DNA of 64,000 bases, taken from contig JAEDEB010000002.1 of NCBI GenBank assembly GCA_016293535.1, positions 1 through 64,000 on the forward strand, in the 5' to 3' direction. The notes below the pieces were generated by a model. That model did no database searches. It saw only the letters and a program-made list of their open reading frames with translations, and was not told the origin of the DNA. The DNA comes from Bacteroidales bacterium. GTDB lineage: Bacteria > Bacteroidota > Bacteroidia > Bacteroidales > UBA932. Shown here piece after piece: positions 1-8,005 of the stretch. A program made the translations under genes and the position numbers. Numbering within the stretch: the first letter of the stretch is position 1; each line of letters begins with the position of its first letter.

Positions 1-1
1 A

Positions 2-79
2 TTGAAGGCTTCAGGTATGGACGTTGCCCAGATTGCTCAGATAACCGGATTGGATATTGCTACAATCAATAGCTTGTAG
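2..79 (+). CDS. C-terminal end of Rpn-type nuclease/transposase (partial)
   Basis: Only the last 25 codons and a TAG stop lie in the window. The residues (KASGMDVAQIAQITGL and a short tail) form a small helix-turn-helix-like end of the kind that closes Rpn family recombination-promoting nucleases (PD-(D/E)XK transposase family), which typically finish with 'GxSxxxIAxxTGLSxEEI'. The catalytic domain is outside the window, so intactness cannot be judged. The call rests on a short tail and could be wrong. Confidence 0.5.
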   Translation: MKASGMDVAQIAQITGLDIATINSL

Positions 80-97
80 TTTCTGCAAAATCCGGAG

Positions 98-982
98 TCA
101 GAGCCTCTCGCGGTAGTCGGCGGGCGACTTACCCGCAAGACGTTTGAAAAACTTCACGAAATAGGATGGGTCCTCAAAGCCCAGACGGAATGCTATCTCC
201 TTGACAGACAGTACCGAATAGCAGAGAAGCCGCTTTGCTTCGAGAATTATGCGGTTGCTTATCATTGCCAAGGGCGAAAACGATGAACATTCGTTCACAT
301 ATTGGGTCAGGGTCTTGGTGCTGACATGAAGCATGGCTGCATATTCCTTGACAGTATGCGCATCGCAGTAGTGTTCCTCTATCAGCTTGCGGAATTCCAG
401 GAAAGTCCTGTGCGACGAGCGTACAGGATCAAGAAGACGGACACCGGAATCTGAGTTGTTTCGCTGGACTCTGATGATGAACATATTCACGAGAGCGCGA
501 AGATAGTCCTTGTGTCCTACCCTCCCGCTCTCCCGGAGTTCCGCCCCCATGGCTTCTATGATGTTGAGCAGTCTCTGCCTGTCCCCTTCCGCCACCTTGC
601 AATATGGCAGATGGTCGAAGGCATTGAAGAGATTGTATCGCAGATAGTCACCCTCGCTGCCCGAATCATTAAGCATTTCCGGACATATCTTGAGTACGAA
701 GCCAGTCTGGTCGTGACGATTGTCAAAGGAGTGTATTTGACCGGGAGAGATGAAGAACACAACATCATCGGAAATAGGATACTCCTGAAAATCAACGTAA
801 TGCACCCCTTTCCCCGATTGAAACCATACGATTTCGTAGAAACCGTGCATATGCGGTATATCCGTTTCCATTCCCTTCCTGTCAGTAAAGAACTCCGGCA
901 TCCGGTAAATTTCGAAACCAACACCCGAAGGATTGTCACAGACGATGTCGTGGCGGCAGAAGATTTTTTTAAGCTGTTCCAT
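98..982 (-). CDS. AraC family transcriptional regulator
   Basis: A 294-residue regulator. The N-terminal half looks like a cupin-type ligand domain, with HMHGFYEIVWF at about 44-54 and SPGQIHSF at about 79-86, as in AraC proteins that sense small molecules. The C-terminal 90 residues carry two helix-turn-helix motifs, ending in the family signature GFEDPSYFVKFFKRLAGKSP followed by a DYR motif. It starts at an ATG at 982. A 157-base gap separates it from the divergent QueD-like gene. The ligand and targets are unknown. AraC proteins often control a neighbouring gene, so the QueD-like gene or the gene left of the window are candidates, but no operator is visible. Confidence 0.9.
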   Translation of the reverse strand: MEQLKKIFCRHDIVCDNPSGVGFEIYRMPEFFTDRKGMETDIPHMHGFYEIVWFQSGKGVHYVDFQEYPISDDVVFFISPGQIHSFDNRHDQTGFVLKICPEMLNDSGSEGDYLRYNLFNAFDHLPYCKVAEGDRQRLLNIIEAMGAELRESGRVGHKDYLRALVNMFIIRVQRNNSDSGVRLLDPVRSSHRTFLEFRKLIEEHYCDAHTVKEYAAMLHVSTKTLTQYVNECSSFSPLAMISNRIILEAKRLLCYSVLSVKEIAFRLGFEDPSYFVKFFKRLAGKSPADYRERL

Positions 983-1139
983 GGCGCCAATATAGTCCCA
1001 ATTATGGTAAATATGAAACCATGTGATGAATAAGTTTCAACCCTGTAACGGATTTACCATCGAAAGTCTTAAATCTGCTTGGCGGCCTGACAGATTCCTG
1101 ATTTCTTTGCAATACAATAACAATTAAGACTTTATCAAT

Positions 1140-1706
1140 ATGAGAAGCATCGCAAAACTCGATTTACAGTATGCCCACCGTTTCTACGGATTCAAAGGTG
1201 AGGCCCAATATCTTCACGGCCACACAGGAGTTCTCACCCTTGAGGTAGAGGAGCCCATCAACAAGGGCGTCAATATGGCCTACCCATGCAACGAGATTCA
1301 GAAGGTCGCATGGGAAGTGCTGAAGAACTTCGACCATGCACTCGTACTGCGCGAGGATGATCCCCTTCTTCCGGCAATCCTGGATGTCTATGAGAAGACA
1401 GGAATCCGCAACGGCACTCCACAGAACACGATGAAAGGCGAAGCATTCAAGACAGATCTCTGTCAGGCATACCCGGAGTGCCGGCTCGTGGTTACAAAGG
1501 AGACGATGACAGTCGAGGGGATGATCAAGATTGTCTATGACTTGCTGAAGGACAAGCTCAACATTGTCAAAATCACTTTCACGAGCGGAGTCAACGCCGC
1601 AACTGAGGAATTCCCTTCACACACGAGCATCGAGCGTTGCCCTCTCTGCGGCATAGCCCTCGATGAAAACGGAGCATGCCCTAAGTGCGGTTACAGGAAA
1701 TCCTGA
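1140..1706 (+). CDS. QueD/PTPS-like protein without catalytic Cys, with zinc ribbon
   Basis: This 188-residue protein has the 6-pyruvoyl-tetrahydropterin synthase/6-carboxytetrahydropterin synthase fold. The zinc ligands are present: H13 in YAHRF, and H26 and H28 in LHGH. An FDHAL motif matches the Asp/His relay, and TVEGM supplies the pterin-binding Glu. The Cys normally four residues before HGH (CxxxHGH) is Ala22, with Glu21 beside it. After the fold comes a C-terminal zinc ribbon (CPLCG and CPKCG, about 167-184), which QueD does not normally have. It stands alone, with no queC/E/F neighbours. It may be a paralogue with a different reaction or a non-enzymatic binding role; true queuosine synthesis is not supported by the active site. 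Confidence 0.75.
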   Translation: MRSIAKLDLQYAHRFYGFKGEAQYLHGHTGVLTLEVEEPINKGVNMAYPCNEIQKVAWEVLKNFDHALVLREDDPLLPAILDVYEKTGIRNGTPQNTMKGEAFKTDLCQAYPECRLVVTKETMTVEGMIKIVYDLLKDKLNIVKITFTSGVNAATEEFPSHTSIERCPLCGIALDENGACPKCGYRKS

Positions 1707-1708
1707 TC

Positions 1709-2572
1709 TCAGAAGGAATAATTGTATGAAACGCCGAGAATGGAGTTGAAGCCGTGGCGGTAGTAGATGGCTTGACGGGAAACATAATCGTCGCCGTCCT
1801 TAACCATCACCGTCTTTATGACTCCATTCTTCTTGGCGTCAATCTTGGTCTCGAACCAGGCATCTCCCATAAAATAAAAGTCGAACGAATTACGGCTGTT
1901 GATGTCCCAAGTCAGACCGAGTATGGATCTGACCCTTGAGAGACCGGCTTTGCTGTACTTGGTCCTCATCGTCCCTGCCTCCAGTTCAGAAGTCGCCAGG
2001 GACGAGGGGTCCACGGCATTCAGGCGCACGTACGGCTCCACAGAGATATGCGGCTCCAGCGGCACCCGACGGGACTTGTAGCTCACCCTCGCCCGCGTAC
2101 GGAGAATCAGGTCGGCCACTGGTTCCTGATAGTGGTTGAAATCATCTGTACGGATCGTGGTCTGAAACCTTTCCCTGAGGCTGAAATGCCATTCTCCGAC
2201 CTTATAGAGTCCTGAAAGATCCAGCGAAACCCTGTGTTTGAACAGCCATACGCGTTCGCCGCTTGTCTCATTGATACCGTCATTGATGCTGAAGAGAGTA
2301 TATCCTGCACCTATCTTGAAATACTGGAGAGGCTTGTAGGTCAAAGCGGCCGAAGTTACGAAACGGTCATACGAAGTGAAGTTGTTGTCCATCCTGAACT
2401 CCTGATTCACAGACAGTTCCAACCCACGGGCAAGGTCCGCGGACAAGCCGACCCCGAGTCTTCCCCGGAGATCGTTGTCTGCGGGTTCATTTATCTGTGC
2501 ATGCGCCAGTGGCTCCGAAAGGAGCAAAGCCACTGCGGCAACGACGGCGAAACTGAGACGGTGAGCTGTCAT
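1709..2572 (-). CDS. DUF2490 outer-membrane protein
   Basis: A 287-residue secreted protein with a signal peptide (about 1-25, ending AHAQ). The rest is alternating aromatic/polar strands typical of an outer-membrane beta barrel and matches the DUF2490 family (GYTLFSIND, WHFSLRERFQT, and terminal YNYSF with the usual C-terminal Phe). Its start overlaps the stop of the DUF4956 gene by 4 bases, so the two are translationally coupled. It converges with the QueD-like gene, 2 bases away. Its function is unknown. The link to a polyphosphate-polymerase-like gene suggests an envelope role for the cluster. Confidence 0.8.
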   Translation of the reverse strand: MTAHRLSFAVVAAVALLLSEPLAHAQINEPADNDLRGRLGVGLSADLARGLELSVNQEFRMDNNFTSYDRFVTSAALTYKPLQYFKIGAGYTLFSINDGINETSGERVWLFKHRVSLDLSGLYKVGEWHFSLRERFQTTIRTDDFNHYQEPVADLILRTRARVSYKSRRVPLEPHISVEPYVRLNAVDPSSLATSELEAGTMRTKYSKAGLSRVRSILGLTWDINSRNSFDFYFMGDAWFETKIDAKKNGVIKTVMVKDGDDYVSRQAIYYRHGFNSILGVSYNYSF

Positions 2573-3294
2573 TCGTTGAAATCCTTTGCGCGGGTTATGG
2601 ACTCGATGGTCGGGACTTTGTCGCCGACGGGAAGAACGTAGGTCACCTTTATGAACGCTGAATCCTTGAGGAAATCGACGTGACCGATTTCAACATCGGT
2701 AATCTCCACGCCCAAACGTTTCTTCAGATCTGCAATAAGATCTTCACGACGCTCCGGAACTATATTCTCGATACGGTCATAGCAAACCAGCTTGACAGAT
2801 GTACGGTTACCCTTGTGGAGATACTCCAGAACAGCGATGAGCGCTATCAGGAGCAGGTTGGCAACGATGAGCTCCGCATATGTTATGTTGAGCGCAAGGC
2901 CGTTTATGACAGCCACGGTGATAATGACGAAAAGGTAGGTCATCTCACGCACAGGCACGGTCTCCGTCCTGTACCTTATGACTCCGAAAATGGCGAAGAG
3001 TCCGAGTGTCAGTCCTATCTGGAGTTTGACGCTCTCCATCAGGAAGATAAGCAGGAACATCGCCGAAGCGAACATCATGAAGGTAAGATAATAGTCCTTG
3101 CGGCCGCCCTTCCTGTAGTAGAGGAACTGGACTATGATCCAGCTGGCAAGGAGGTTGAAGCCGAAACGCAGGAACAGGTGAAGGAGGTTCTGGGAGTCAA
3201 AGAGCTGCACGCCGAGGAAGCTGGCGCCCTGGACTGCATCGTAGCCGAACTCTTCGGCTATGCTTGGGTCGAATTCTGGTAATTGGAGCAACAT
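2569..3294 (-). CDS. DUF4956 integral membrane protein
   Basis: 241 residues with four or five membrane segments between about 40 and 160 (LLASWIIVQFLYY, LTFMMFASAMFLLIFL, LFAIFGVIRYRT, YLFVIITVAVINGLA, IVANLLLIALIAVL) and a soluble C-terminal domain of about 80 residues. The FGVIRYRTETVPVREMTYLF block is characteristic of DUF4956. Proteins of this family are repeatedly encoded beside VTC polyphosphate-polymerase domains, as here. The role is not established; a membrane partner of the polymerase is an inference. A tandem 22-base repeat lies 44 bases upstream of the start codon. Confidence 0.85.
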   Translation of the reverse strand: MLLQLPEFDPSIAEEFGYDAVQGASFLGVQLFDSQNLLHLFLRFGFNLLASWIIVQFLYYRKGGRKDYYLTFMMFASAMFLLIFLMESVKLQIGLTLGLFAIFGVIRYRTETVPVREMTYLFVIITVAVINGLALNITYAELIVANLLLIALIAVLEYLHKGNRTSVKLVCYDRIENIVPERREDLIADLKKRLGVEITDVEIGHVDFLKDSAFIKVTYVLPVGDKVPTIESITRAKDFNE

Positions 3295-3337
3295 TTCTAT
3301 TTTGAAACCTTATCTGTTATTCTAATTTGAAATACTG

Positions 3338-3381
3338 TCTGACGTTCAATGGTCAATTATCTGACGTTCAAGTGTCAAGCC
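3338..3381. repeat. Tandem 22-bp direct repeat upstream of DUF4956 gene
   Basis: Two adjacent copies of a 22-base unit (3338-3359 and 3360-3381) share TCTGACGTTCAA, then a variable 2-3 bases, then GTCAA. Read on the gene strand, each is TTGAC-NN-TTGAACGTCAGA. The period is close to two helical turns, as expected for a regulator binding twice on one face of the helix. The repeat fills most of the 100-base gap between the VTC gene and the DUF4956 gene. Confidence 0.7.
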
Positions 3382-3394
3382 TCGTTACATGAGC

Positions 3395-4219
3395 TCAGTT
3401 CCTCCGCATGCCGCCCTGCAGCGGACAGCCTGTAATCTTCTCTATGTACCGGACCTTCATCTTGAACCTGGCCTTCCGGACATCAGGATCGGTCATCACA
3501 GTGCCTACACAGTACTTGCTTACACGAAAAGGCTTGACCCTCAGGTCAAGAAGAATATCCTTCATCGGAGATGGGCAAAGTCCGTCCTGTTTCAGCTCAA
3601 TTATCACGGCATCGCCAAGCCCTGCTTTTTCACCCGTCGCCAGGTTCACGAATTCGAGAGCCGTATCTATGGTCAAGCGCTCCGTCATCGCTGGATTGAC
3701 TAACGTTATCCTCCGGAAAATCGTATACAGACGGGGCTGCAATTCTTCCACTCCGTATCCGGAACGCTTCCGGAGAAATGCATCCGCGTCAGGAACGTTT
3801 GCGAAATTCTCCATGGCACCAACCGGTATCTCCATCCTTTTCTTCCTGGTTCTGCCGTGATTGTCCTTTCTTTTGACTTCAAGAAAAGTCTGGCCCGAGC
3901 TCAGATATGTCCTCGTGCGCACTTTGCGGCGTCGCAGCACACCGTTCAGATGGGCCGTATACATAGCAAGGTCCGGAGTGTCGTAGTACAGCGTACTGTA
4001 TGGACACATCCTCCCCGTCTGGGTCACGAGAACCCTGTACCCATCTGCCTCCGCCCTGTCAAGAACAAGCGCGAGCATCCGTTCCGTGGTCACGTATTTG
4101 GTGTCGACCCTGTTCATCAACTTGATCGAGTCCATTTCCCCGAGGGTAATCGGCGACATCCTTTCCAGGGCCGGAAACTTCGCGGCTGCGGCTTCAGATA
4201 TGTTCGAAATTACATCCAT
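3395..4219 (-). CDS. VTC-domain polyphosphate polymerase-like protein
   Basis: A cytoplasmic protein of 274 residues with the VTC/CYTH triphosphate-tunnel fold. Basic and acidic tunnel residues are visible: NRVDTKY (36-42), YSTLYYDTPDLAMY (74-87), LRRRKVRTRTY (95-105), EVKRK (114-118), and VIIELKQDG near the end. VTC proteins polymerise polyphosphate from nucleoside triphosphates; bacterial members are less well characterised. I chose ATG 4219 because the open frame upstream runs into the preceding gene and has no family similarity. It lies 10 bases after the upstream secreted-protein gene. The CotH gene often found in such clusters is absent. Confidence 0.85.
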   Translation of the reverse strand: MDVISNISEAAAAKFPALERMSPITLGEMDSIKLMNRVDTKYVTTERMLALVLDRAEADGYRVLVTQTGRMCPYSTLYYDTPDLAMYTAHLNGVLRRRKVRTRTYLSSGQTFLEVKRKDNHGRTRKKRMEIPVGAMENFANVPDADAFLRKRSGYGVEELQPRLYTIFRRITLVNPAMTERLTIDTALEFVNLATGEKAGLGDAVIIELKQDGLCPSPMKDILLDLRVKPFRVSKYCVGTVMTDPDVRKARFKMKVRYIEKITGCPLQGGMRRN

Positions 4220-4229
4220 CCGTGGCTGG

Positions 4230-4736
4230 CTAGTCGGAGAACATATACTCGAAAACCTTGACGGATATGAGTTTGCCGTTTGGCGCGTAGTTGTACTGCT
4301 TCTTCTTCGTGCCGTCAGCATTCCATTCGTATTTGCGTATCCTTACAGGCTTGTCGCGGTCGTCGTACTCCACTTCCTTCTCCACTCTTCCGTTCTCACC
4401 GTACTGGTAGGTCATTCTCCATTTCTGCCCATAGGATGCATATTCGACCTCCTCAACCTTACGACCCTGATCATCATATGTGGTCTGCCTGTCGAGCCAA
4501 CGGGTCTTGGTCCTCGCATCTGTATTCCACTCCTTGATTGTGAGGTTCTTTCTGGCCGCACGCTTCGCGAGAGTCGCAGGGTCCAGTTCCTGAGTCTGGG
4601 GGATATTTGCCGGCATTGCATTCTGCAAGGTCGTCGCTGAGACTGCCGGATGTGATGCTGTTGAAGCGGAAAGCCCTGCTACCGGGAACAGAATAACGAG
4701 GGCTGAGAACAGTTCTTTTAAGAATCTTTTAACCAT
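4230..4736 (-). CDS. Secreted protein with YD/MORN-like repeats
   Basis: 168 residues with an N-terminal hydrophobic signal (about 8-27). After a Pro/Ala/Thr-rich linker come repeated short strands of the form TYDDQGRKVEEVEY, QYGENGRVEKEVEY, EWNADGTKKKQYNY and YAPNGKLISVKVFEY. These resemble YD/RHS or MORN-type strand repeats that form an elongated beta sheet. It is the first gene of the leftward cluster with the VTC gene. A specific function cannot be assigned. Confidence 0.7.
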   Translation of the reverse strand: MVKRFLKELFSALVILFPVAGLSASTASHPAVSATTLQNAMPANIPQTQELDPATLAKRAARKNLTIKEWNTDARTKTRWLDRQTTYDDQGRKVEEVEYASYGQKWRMTYQYGENGRVEKEVEYDDRDKPVRIRKYEWNADGTKKKQYNYAPNGKLISVKVFEYMFSD

Positions 4737-4743
4737 AATGTAG

Positions 4744-4776
4744 CAAAGATAACAAGTTTTCCGCTGAAAACAGAAA
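4744..4776 (-). promoter_or_regulatory. Bacteroidota-type promoter for the VTC/DUF4956 cluster
   Basis: On the minus strand TATCTTTG (4751-4744) is a perfect TAnnTTTG -7 element. TTTT (4776-4773) lies 21 bases further upstream in place of TTTG. The start codon at 4736 is only about 8 bases below the -7 box, so the transcript would be nearly leaderless. Confidence 0.55.
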
Positions 4777-4794
4777 ACAATGGAGCTACGGCTA

Positions 4795-5655
4795 TCAGAA
4801 GTCGAGCCAATGGATGGAGGAATCGCGATTCCACCAGGTCAGCTGGCGTTTGGCGTAGTGGCGGGTGTTGCGGCGGATAAGGGAAACCGCCTCATCGAGA
4901 GATATGCGGCCGTCGAAATAGTCGAAGAGTTCCCGGTAGCCGACAGTTCTGAGAGCGGGAAGGTCGCGGTAAGGCAACAGACGCCGAGCCTCTTCGAGCA
5001 GGCCGTTCTCCATCATCGCGTCAACCCTTCTGTTGATTCTGTCATACAACACCTCACGCGGCCTTGAAATGCCTACTTTCTCGATGTCGAAGTCTCTCTG
5101 CTTTACTCTGAAATTCTTGAAGGAAGAGAACTTGCGTCCCGTCATCAGACATACTTCGAGCGCACGTATCACTCTCTGGCCATTGGCAATGTCAATGGCC
5201 GCATAAGACTCGGGATCCAGTCTCCGGAGCTCCTGTCTGAGATTATCCACCCCCTCGGTTCTGAGTCTATCCGAAAGCGACGCCCGGAGATCAGGATCCG
5301 CCTCCGGAAAATCATCGAGCCCATAGCATACGGCATCAATGTAGAAACCCGAGCCGCCTGTCATCACCAGGGTCTCGTGGCCTTCGGCGAAGAGTCTCGA
5401 AATAAGGTCAAGCGCCTCGATTTCGTATTTGCCGGCGGTATAGGGGCTGTGGATAGAATGATCCTGGATGAAAAAATGCTGAACAGCCGCAAGCTGCTCA
5501 GCGGAAGGCACTGCCGTGCCGATGTCCATCTCCCTGTATATCTGACGCGAGTCACAGGAGATGATTGGGGAACCGTAACGGCGTGCAAGCTCCAAGCTGT
5601 AATCTGTCTTCCCTACCCCGGTCGGCCCCAATAATATAAGGAGTCTATTCCTCAT
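4795..5655 (-). CDS. miaA: tRNA dimethylallyltransferase
   Basis: 286 residues. MiaA transfers dimethylallyl from DMAPP to N6 of A37 in tRNAs reading UNN codons. The P-loop is GPTGVGKT (10-17), followed by the substrate motif SCDSRQIYREMDIGTA and the GGSGFYIDAV segment. ATG 5655 was chosen because the longer open frame lies inside the upstream gene and the family begins just before the P-loop. It overlaps the 3' end of the acidic-tailed upstream gene by 11 bases. Length is slightly below the usual 300-316. Confidence 0.95.
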   Translation of the reverse strand: MRNRLLILLGPTGVGKTDYSLELARRYGSPIISCDSRQIYREMDIGTAVPSAEQLAAVQHFFIQDHSIHSPYTAGKYEIEALDLISRLFAEGHETLVMTGGSGFYIDAVCYGLDDFPEADPDLRASLSDRLRTEGVDNLRQELRRLDPESYAAIDIANGQRVIRALEVCLMTGRKFSSFKNFRVKQRDFDIEKVGISRPREVLYDRINRRVDAMMENGLLEEARRLLPYRDLPALRTVGYRELFDYFDGRISLDEAVSLIRRNTRHYAKRQLTWWNRDSSIHWLDF

Positions 5656-6184
5656 CCTCGTCGTAGACTTCTTCGGTATCGGAGTCTTCCTCATCTTCCT
5701 CCTCGTCATCGAAGTCGTCCTCATCGTAGTCGGCATCGTCCGGAGACTTCCTCTTGTCGGCCGGAAGATCCTCGAAAGCCACGTAGCCGTTCTCGAACTC
5801 TATCGGGTTCGGCCCCTTGAGATCCACAAGCACCGGATAGACCACCCCGGCTGCCGCTTTGCCGCACTCCTCCACAAAGTCCAGAAGCACACTCTTGCGG
5901 TTCGTGGTATCATAGAAATAGACGAAACTGTCCTGGCCTGCCTTGTGGCACTGTCCCATGGTGACATCATCTATGGTCCCGGCACCAAGGTCTATTACAC
6001 TGTAGCGCGCCAGAGCTGCACCGGAAGGATCGACCGCCTTGAAGAGTATGGTCTGATCCTGAGGAAATTCCATATCCGAGCGCATGCGCTTGTGAAAAAA
6101 GTAGAGGGAAGTGGTATCCTTCACCTCATATATTCTTGCGAAACCCTTGATTCCGGGAAGGGAAACCCTGTACTTGAGTATCAT
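5645..6184 (-). CDS. IS1096 passenger TnpR/pRiA4b ORF-3-like protein, acidic tail
   Basis: A 179-residue protein whose first 140 residues (MILKYRVSLPGIKGF start, DQTILFKAVD, VYFYDTTNRKSVLLDFVE) match the fold of plasmid pRiA4b ORF-3/IS1096 TnpR-like proteins common in Bacteroidales. The last about 30 residues are almost entirely Asp and Glu. No transposon is nearby, so the family name probably does not reflect mobility here. The start at 6184 fits a -7 element at 6219-6212 better than the alternative ATG at 6214. The overlap with miaA suggests co-translation. Function unknown. Confidence 0.7.
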   Translation of the reverse strand: MILKYRVSLPGIKGFARIYEVKDTTSLYFFHKRMRSDMEFPQDQTILFKAVDPSGAALARYSVIDLGAGTIDDVTMGQCHKAGQDSFVYFYDTTNRKSVLLDFVEECGKAAAGVVYPVLVDLKGPNPIEFENGYVAFEDLPADKRKSPDDADYDEDDFDDEEEDEEDSDTEEVYDEDEE

Positions 6185-6211
6185 ATCAGTCGAATAAGCG
6201 ACACGAAGGTA

Positions 6212-6219
6212 CAAAAATA
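6212..6219 (-). promoter_or_regulatory. -7 element for the TnpR-like/miaA operon
   Basis: The minus-strand octamer TATTTTTG fits TAnnTTTG and lies 28 bases before the ATG at 6184. No clear TTTG lies 19-21 bases upstream of it. Confidence 0.4.
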
Positions 6220-6230
6220 ATCAAAGCACG

Positions 6231-6261
6231 TTTGCCGATTTATTAAAAAATCTTAAATTTG
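6231..6261 (+). promoter_or_regulatory. Textbook Bacteroidota promoter for yigZ-serC-serA
   Basis: TTTG at 6231-6234, 19 bases, then TAAATTTG at 6254-6261: an exact match to the TTTG-N19-21-TAnnTTTG consensus. The yigZ ATG is at 6269, so transcription should start within a few bases of the start codon. Confidence 0.75.
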
Positions 6262-6268
6262 ACATTCT

Positions 6269-6871
6269 ATGGACACGTTCAAGAGCATCGCTGCGCCTTC
6301 CGAAGGCCTGTTCAAGGACAACGGAAGCCGCTTCATTGCCTTCGCCTACCCGGTGGAGAGCGAAGATCAGGTGAAGGAGATCGTGTCCTCGCTGAAGAAG
6401 GAATACCACGACGCCCGGCACCATTGCTACGCCTACCGTCTTGGACACCGGGGCGACATCTTCCGGGCAAACGACGACGGGGAACCGTCGGGTTCTGCAG
6501 GCAGACCCATACTCGGACAGATCGACTCTGCGGGACTGAGTGACGTTCTGGTTGTCGTAGTAAGGTATTTCGGAGGGATAAAACTTGGAATCCCGGGGCT
6601 GATCCGGGCTTACAAAACCTCCACCTCAGATGCTCTCGCCTCGGCTCGGGTGATAGAGAAGACGGCCTGCAGGAATTTCCGCCTGCGCTTCGCCTATCTG
6701 TCGATGAACGATGCGATGAAACTGGTCAAGGACTTGAGCCTTGCAGTGACCGCACAGGATTTCGGATTGGAGTGTGTACTGGACCTCAGGGTACGGCTCG
6801 ACTCCGTGGATGATTTCCTGGAAAGGGCAGGCAAAATAGAGGGTTCTTCGGTGGAAGAGACAATTGACTGA
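6269..6871 (+). CDS. YigZ/IMPACT family protein
   Basis: 200 residues of the UPF0029/YigZ family. The first 115 residues carry the IMPACT signature (SRFIAFAYPV, DARHHCYAYR, DDGEPSGSAGRPIL, VVVRYFGGIKLG). The C-terminal part is the smaller ferredoxin-like domain. Relatives of eukaryotic IMPACT are linked to translation control, but the bacterial role is not settled. It is first in a rightward run with serC, serA and DUF1015, and 21 bases separate it from serC. Confidence 0.9.
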   Translation: MDTFKSIAAPSEGLFKDNGSRFIAFAYPVESEDQVKEIVSSLKKEYHDARHHCYAYRLGHRGDIFRANDDGEPSGSAGRPILGQIDSAGLSDVLVVVVRYFGGIKLGIPGLIRAYKTSTSDALASARVIEKTACRNFRLRFAYLSMNDAMKLVKDLSLAVTAQDFGLECVLDLRVRLDSVDDFLERAGKIEGSSVEETID

Positions 6872-6892
6872 TCGGCGAAAGTTAAACCAAAA

Positions 6893-7981
6893 ATGAAAAA
6901 AGTACACATTTTCAACGCAGGCCCGTGCATTCTTCCGGAGCCGGCACTGGAGAGCGCCATTGAAGCTCTCAAGGATTTCAAGGGAACAGGCATGTCAGTA
7001 ATCGAGATTTCTCACAGAACCAAGGAGTGGGAATCGGTGATGGAGGAGTGCCGTTCGCTCTGGAAGGAACTGCTTGATATTCCGGACACCCACGAAGTGC
7101 TTTTCCTTCCCGGCGGCGCGAGCCTGGGCTTCCTCTTCGTAGCATACAACCTTCTTGAGAAGAAGGCAGGCTACCTGGAGACAGGCGTATGGGCAAAGAA
7201 AGCGCTCAAAGAAGCCAAGGGGCTCGGCAGCACATTCGGTGCGCAAGCCTATGCTGTCGCATCCTCTGCGGAAACCACGTTCAACTACATTCCTGAAGGA
7301 TACGAAATCCCTTCGGATCTCGATTATTTCCATATCACCACGAACAACACCATTTACGGAACGGAGCTGCACGGGGACATCGACTGCCCTGTCCCTCTCG
7401 TTGCAGACATGTCCTCGGATATAATGAGCCGTACTCTGGACGTGAGCAAGTATGCGGTCATATACGGCGGAGCCCAGAAGAACGTGGGACCTGCGGGTGT
7501 GGCCTTCGCAATCGTGCGGAAGGACGTACTCGGAAAGGTTAGCCATTATATCCCGACAATGCTGGACTACCGCACCCATATCGACGGCGGGTCGATGTTC
7601 AACACCCCTCCGGTTTTCGCAATCTTCGTGATGAACGAAACTCTCAAGTGGATAAAGGCCAACGGCGGTGTGAAGGCAATGCAGGAGCGCAATCGCGAAA
7701 AGGCGGAGCTCCTCTATGCTGAAATAGACCGCAACTCACTGTTCCGGGGCACAGCGGCGGTCAAGGACCGTTCGGTGATGAACGTATGCTTCGTGATGGC
7801 TGAGGGCAAGGAGGCTCTCCAGGACGAGTTCCTGGCCTTCGCGAAGTCCCGCAATATGGTGGGCCTCAAGGGTCACAGGAGCGTGGGCGGTTTCCGCGCT
7901 TCCATATACAACGCATGCCCGCTTGAAAGCGTAAAGGCCCTTGTCGCCGCCATGCAGGAGTTCGAGGACCTGAAAAAATGA
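6893..7981 (+). CDS. serC: Phosphoserine aminotransferase
   Basis: 362 residues, normal length. A PLP enzyme converting 3-phosphohydroxypyruvate and glutamate to phosphoserine and 2-oxoglutarate, and also acting in pyridoxal phosphate synthesis. It opens with the family pattern [16 protein letters not shown] lies in the cofactor pocket, and the PLP-binding lysine is K196 in [12 protein letters not shown]. It is followed after 24 bases by serA, giving the first two steps of serine synthesis in one unit. No serB lies in the window. Confidence 0.95.
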   Translation: MKKVHIFNAGPCILPEPALESAIEALKDFKGTGMSVIEISHRTKEWESVMEECRSLWKELLDIPDTHEVLFLPGGASLGFLFVAYNLLEKKAGYLETGVWAKKALKEAKGLGSTFGAQAYAVASSAETTFNYIPEGYEIPSDLDYFHITTNNTIYGTELHGDIDCPVPLVADMSSDIMSRTLDVSKYAVIYGGAQKNVGPAGVAFAIVRKDVLGKVSHYIPTMLDYRTHIDGGSMFNTPPVFAIFVMNETLKWIKANGGVKAMQERNREKAELLYAEIDRNSLFRGTAAVKDRSVMNVCFVMAEGKEALQDEFLAFAKSRNMVGLKGHRSVGGFRASIYNACPLESVKALVAAMQEFEDLKK

Positions 7982-8005
7982 TATGAACATAAGAATCCAA
8001 CGAAT

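Noticed and set aside
983..1139. Small RNA or riboswitch in front of the QueD-like gene, such as a preQ1 element
   Set aside because: The 157-base gap is AT-rich without a convincing stem or preQ1 core; nothing supportable is seen.
5645..6184. Active IS1096-type transposon
   Set aside because: No transposase, terminal inverted repeats or target duplications are seen around the gene.
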